From: an uncultured Actinomycetes bacterium
GTDB lineage: Bacteria > Actinomycetota > Actinomycetes > S36-B12
DNA length: 24,718 nucleotides
Assembly: GCA_903918595.1 (NCBI GenBank)
Contig: CAIXFB010000083.1
Span: 1 to 24,718 of the forward strand
Reading direction: 5' to 3'
Below the pieces are notes generated by a model. It did no database searches and was not told the origin of the DNA. It saw nothing but the letters and a program-made list of their open reading frames with translations. Position numbers and translations under genes: made by a program. Positions 21,719 through 24,718 of the stretch are shown here, piece by piece; position 1 is the stretch's first letter; each line of letters starts with the position of its first letter.

Positions 21719-24277
21719 ATGGCCAGCGCAGCAGTCCCCGAAAAACCCACCCTCGATGGAATTGAGGCGAAATGGTCTGCCGTCTGGGAAGCCGAGGGCA
21801 CGTACCAATTCGACCGGACTAAAACTCGCGAACAGGTCTTCTCGATCGACACCCCACCACCCACGGTGAGCGGCTCCCTCCATGTGGGTCACGTGTTTTC
21901 TTACACACACACCGACTGCATGGCCCGCTACAAGCGCATGCGCGGCCTCGAGGTTTTCTACCCGATGGGTTGGGACGACAACGGTCTGCCCACCGAACGC
22001 CGAGTGCAGAACTACTACGGCGTGCGCTGCGATCCGAGCCTGCCCTATGACCCAGCCTTCACTCCCCCTGCTGAGCCCGATGCGAAGAACCAGATCCCGA
22101 TCAGCCGCCGGAATTTTGTTGAACTGTGCGAGCAACTCACCGTCGAAGACGAGGTCGTATTCGAAGACCTCTGGCGCCGCATGGGTCTTTCCATCGATTG
22201 GAGTCAGACCTACCAAACGATCGACCGCAATGCCCAACGCGTAAGTCAAATCGCATTCCTGCGCAACCTTGCACGCGGCGAGGCGTACCAGTCCGAGGCA
22301 CCCACTCTCTGGGACGTCACGTTCAGAACCGCCGTTGCCCAAGCTGAACTGGAAGATCGCGAGCGCCCCGGCGCCTACCACCGCATTGGTTTTGCGCGCA
22401 CCGAGTCACCTACCGAACAGGTGTTCATCGAGACCACGCGGCCTGAGCTTCTCGCCGCCTGCGTTGCGCTCGTTGCCCACCCAGATGATGAGCGTTACCA
22501 ACCACTTTTCGGCACCACTGTCACCACACCAGCATTCGGTGTGGAGGTTCCCGTGGTTGCGCACCGACTTGCTGACCCCGAAAAAGGCTCGGGCATCGCA
22601 ATGATCTGCACCTTCGGCGATCTCACCGACGTGATCTGGTGGCGAGAGTTGCAGTTACCGACCCGTCCGATCATCGGCTGGGACGGCCGCATCCTTTCCG
22701 AGACACCCACGTGGATCACCGCTGCGTCGGGAATCGAGAACTACGCGCGTTTGGCGGGTGCCACCAGTCACACTGCGAAAGAGCGCATGGTGGAGATACT
22801 TCGCGAATCCGGTGACCTCGTCGGTGAACCGAAAGAAATCACGCACCCTGTGAAGTTCTTTGAAAAGGGTGACAAGCCGCTCGAAATCGTCACAACCCGC
22901 CAGTGGTACATCACCAACGGTGGCCGCGAGCCAATTTTGCGCGAACAACTTCTCGAACGTGGCCGCTCCATCATCTGGCATCCCGAACACATGAAGGTTC
23001 GCTATGAGAACTGGGTAGAAGGTCTCAACGGCGACTGGCTGATTTCACGGCAACGTTTCTTCGGAGTGCCTCTCCCCCTCTGGTACCCGCTCGATGCCGA
23101 AGGCAATCCGATCTACGACTCCCCCATCGTTCCCGATGAGTCTGTTCTCCCGATCGATCCGAGCAGCGATGCACCAGTTGGTTTCACCGAGGACCAGCGC
23201 GGTGTTCCTGGCGGTTTCATGGGTGATCCCGACGTTATGGACACCTGGGCCACCAGCTCGCTCACCCCGCAGATCGCAGGCGGCTGGGAACGCGATCCCG
23301 ATCTGTTCTCACGCGTGTTTCCCATGGACGTGCGCCCGCAAGCCCACGAGATCATCCGCACCTGGCTGTTCTCCTCCGTGGTGCGCGCGCACCTCGAGGA
23401 GGATTGCCTGCCCTGGACCCATGCCACCATTTCCGGCTGGATTCTCGACCCTGACCGCAAAAAGATGAGTAAGTCCAAAGGCAATGTGGTCACACCCATG
23501 GCCCTTCTTGATGAATACAGTTCCGACGCTGTCCGGTACTGGGCCGCGTCCGGTCGCCCCGGAACCGACACTGCTTTTGATGTTGGTCAGATGAAGATCG
23601 GCAGGCGCCTCGCCATCAAGTTGCTCAATGCGAGCAAGTTCGCACTCAGCATGGGTGTGCCGTCTCCAGATGCAACGGTGACCGAACCACTCGATCGAGC
23701 CATGCTGGCCGGCCTCGCCGACACCGTCACCCAGGCAACAGCTGCCTTCGAGGGCTACAACTACGCGAAAGCACTCGAACTCGCTGAGACGTTCTTCTGG
23801 AACTTCACCGATGACTACGTTGAGCTCGTCAAGGTGCGCGCTTACTCTGACGATGCATCCGCTGACTCAGCCAAGTTAGCTCTCACTACCGCCCTCGATG
23901 CCTTGCTGCGCCTGTTCGCGCCCTTCCTGCCCTTCACCACAGAAGAGGTGTGGTCCTGGAATCACACGGGATCGATCCATCGCAGTTCCTGGCCTGAAGC
24001 CGATGCCATCCGAGCACTTGCAGGCGATGGCGATCCCCGCGCCCTCGTTGACATTGGGATTGCCTTGAGTTTGATCCGAAAAGAGAAGTCCGAGGCGAAA
24101 GTCTCGATGCGCACCGAGGTCACCGCAGCAGTCATCAGTGGTCCGGCTGCCGTGATCGCGCGTATTCAAGGATGTGCCGGAGATCTCCAAGGTGCCGGTC
24201 GCATTGAAGCACTCGAACTTGTGGAGACCGAAGGATCCGAGATCACCGCCGTCGTGACGCTCGCACCACCGGAGTAG
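21719..24277 (+). CDS. valS: Valyl-tRNA synthetase, type 2 (archaeal-like) form
   Basis: 852 residues from ATG at 21719; a TTG three codons earlier is less likely. Class I signatures are HVGH at 55-58 (in PPPTVSGSLHVGH) and KMSKS at 582-586. The editing (CP1) domain shows IETTRPELLAACVALVAHPDDERY (in parts). The wording WDDNGLPTERRVQNYYGV, MDTWATSSLTPQI and KMSKSKGNVV differs from the common bacterial ValRS (which has PPPNVTGSLHLGHA, DTWFSSGLWPF and KMSKSFGN) and fits the type 2 subfamily seen in archaea and some bacteria. The C-terminal end (about 790-852) is short with SLIRKEKSEAKVSM and lacks a long coiled-coil arm. It charges tRNA-Val with valine. Confidence 0.95.
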   Translation: MASAAVPEKPTLDGIEAKWSAVWEAEGTYQFDRTKTREQVFSIDTPPPTVSGSLHVGHVFSYTHTDCMARYKRMRGLEVFYPMGWDDNGLPTERRVQNYYGVRCDPSLPYDPAFTPPAEPDAKNQIPISRRNFVELCEQLTVEDEVVFEDLWRRMGLSIDWSQTYQTIDRNAQRVSQIAFLRNLARGEAYQSEAPTLWDVTFRTAVAQAELEDRERPGAYHRIGFARTESPTEQVFIETTRPELLAACVALVAHPDDERYQPLFGTTVTTPAFGVEVPVVAHRLADPEKGSGIAMICTFGDLTDVIWWRELQLPTRPIIGWDGRILSETPTWITAASGIENYARLAGATSHTAKERMVEILRESGDLVGEPKEITHPVKFFEKGDKPLEIVTTRQWYITNGGREPILREQLLERGRSIIWHPEHMKVRYENWVEGLNGDWLISRQRFFGVPLPLWYPLDAEGNPIYDSPIVPDESVLPIDPSSDAPVGFTEDQRGVPGGFMGDPDVMDTWATSSLTPQIAGGWERDPDLFSRVFPMDVRPQAHEIIRTWLFSSVVRAHLEEDCLPWTHATISGWILDPDRKKMSKSKGNVVTPMALLDEYSSDAVRYWAASGRPGTDTAFDVGQMKIGRRLAIKLLNASKFALSMGVPSPDATVTEPLDRAMLAGLADTVTQATAAFEGYNYAKALELAETFFWNFTDDYVELVKVRAYSDDASADSAKLALTTALDALLRLFAPFLPFTTEEVWSWNHTGSIHRSSWPEADAIRALAGDGDPRALVDIGIALSLIRKEKSEAKVSMRTEVTAAVISGPAAVIARIQGCAGDLQGAGRIEALELVETEGSEITAVVTLAPPE

Positions 24278-24297
24278 CCAACTCGCCCAACCCTCCC

Positions 24298-24332
24298 TGG
24301 CGATTTCGCCCGCTTCCCGGGTGAAATCGCCA
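24298..24332. repeat. Perfect 10 bp inverted repeat / strong hairpin after valS
   Basis: Left arm TGGCGATTTC (24298-24307) and right arm GAAATCGCCA (24323-24332) match perfectly; the inner part adds a G-U pair, three GC pairs and one further GC pair around a CTTCC loop, about 15 bp in all. It begins 20 bases after the valS stop. No T-run follows on either strand, so it is not a standard intrinsic terminator, though it may still act on the mRNA 3' end. Confidence 0.8.
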
Positions 24333-24423
24333 AATGAGGGCTGTAGAAATCCGAGTTTGGTGATGTGGGCCGGGTGCTTTCGCTCCAGATTCCGAACTCC
24401 GTGTCACGCATACCGGCGGACCG

Positions 24424-24477
24424 GGGTGAAATCGCCAACAGGCCACGTTTTTTGGGCCTGTTTTGGTGATTTGACCC
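24424..24477 (+). terminator. Long hairpin in valS/clpX intergenic, possible terminator
   Basis: GGGT and AAATCGCC on the left (24424-24436) pair with GGTGATTT and ACCC on the right (24465-24477) with one mismatch and one G-U pair. After a two-base bulge the inner 8 bp AACAGGCC/GGCCTGTT (24437-24444 with 24455-24462) close a 10-base loop holding six T. On the plus strand the inner stem ends in TTTT, terminator-like for valS. The convergent position supports a role in ending transcription; efficiency is uncertain. Confidence 0.45.
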
Positions 24478-24524
24478 GGGAAGCGGGCGAATTCGCGAGG
24501 GGTGAGGGGTGATGCTGAGCAGGG

Positions 24525-24718
24525 TTACGCAGTTTTGTCGCGGCGCTCGCGGCGAGCCGAAGCGGAGCGCGGAACCAGCGTGGGATGCACGCTGTCCTTG
24601 ACGACCTCACCGGTGATGACGACCTTGCCCACATCGGTGCGGCTGGGGATGTCATACATCACGTTGAGCAGCACCTCCTCAAGGATTGCGCGCAGGCCGC
24701 GGGCACCGGTGCCGCGCA
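24525..24718 (-). CDS. clpX: ATP-dependent protease ATP-binding subunit ClpX, C-terminal fragment (window edge)
   Basis: The last 64 codons before TAA at 24525-24527; the gene continues past the right edge. Visible are RGTGARGLRAILEEVLLNVMYDIPSR (in parts: GARGLRAILEEVLL, NVMYDIPSR), holding the sensor-2 arginine of the AAA+ module, then VGKVVITGEVV and a basic end SARRERRDKTA. This is the C-terminus of ClpX, the unfoldase that feeds ClpP. It converges on valS across the repeat-bearing intergenic. Confidence 0.93.
   Translation of the reverse strand, partial: RGTGARGLRAILEEVLLNVMYDIPSRTDVGKVVITGEVVKDSVHPTLVPRSASARRERRDKTA

Larger units (their letters stand above)
24298..24497. repeat. Cluster of alternating-orientation repeats between valS and clpX
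   Basis: A motif close to GGGTGAAATCGCCAA appears at 24319-24333 and, identically, at 24424-24438 (forward). Reverse-orientation copies lie at 24298-24318, 24356-24374 and 24462-24480; the last two match at 16 of 19 bases. The outer segments 24301-24333 and 24463-24495 are near-perfect reverse complements (three mismatches). Spacing between same-orientation copies is about 105 bases. The pattern resembles REP/BIME clusters found in convergent intergenic regions of other bacteria. I do not know this family by name. Confidence 0.8.

Noticed and set aside
24321..24512. Small open frames in the valS-clpX gap (also 24243-24446 minus)
   Set aside because: They are translations of the inverted-repeat cluster (for example WRFHPG appears twice), have no start-site signal and no family resemblance.

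Overview
The window is a stretch of conserved bacterial chromosome from an actinobacterium (Actinomycetota). The evidence is gene content and order: RNase E/G next to rplU-rpmA-obg-proB, the rodA-mrdA-mreDCB cell-elongation cluster, ndk-DUF4233-folC, an Abhydrolase_9 family protein, the separate TIGR03960/TIGR03936 pair, many GTG starts and moderately high GC. I cannot name the genus. No rRNA, tRNA, insertion sequence, phage gene or CRISPR array was seen.

Layout on the minus strand, read right to left (transcription order): folC (21112) -> DUF4233 -> ndk -> Abhydrolase_9 -> mreB -> mreC -> mreD -> mrdA (PBP2) -> rodA -> TIGR03960 radical SAM -> TIGR03936 -> RNase E/G -> rplU -> rpmA -> obg -> proB -> conserved hypothetical -> sirtuin -> proA -> 47-residue membrane protein -> nadD (cut by the left edge). 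Most junctions are tight, from 1-4 base overlaps to a few dozen bases, so this looks like a few long transcripts. I see one well-formed sigma-70-type promoter in front of rplU, overlapping the RNase E stop codon, and one clear intrinsic terminator after rpmA. The themes are wall elongation (mreBCD, PBP2, RodA), RNA decay and ribosome assembly (RNase E/G, L21, L27, Obg), proline synthesis (proB, proA) and NAD (sirtuin, nadD).

On the plus strand are only two genes: a PPOX-family flavin/split-barrel protein and a valyl-tRNA synthetase. They run divergently from folC across a 23-base gap and converge on clpX, whose last 64 residues enter from the right edge. The synthetase has the features of the archaeal-like 'type 2' ValRS rather than the common bacterial type. 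In several other actinobacteria valS lies between clpX and folC on the same strand, so this pair may be an in-place replacement. folC, PPOX and valS all have a TANNNT -10-like box ending about 7-8 bases before the start codon, and PPOX and valS have no good Shine-Dalgarno, which suggests leaderless transcripts.

The non-coding item most worth a second look is the valS/clpX convergent intergenic (24278-24524). It holds at least five related copies of a roughly 15-20 base motif in alternating orientation, forming two long hairpins, and resembles a REP/BIME-type repeat cluster. I did not find a convincing undescribed multi-gene system; most of the window is ordinary housekeeping sequence.
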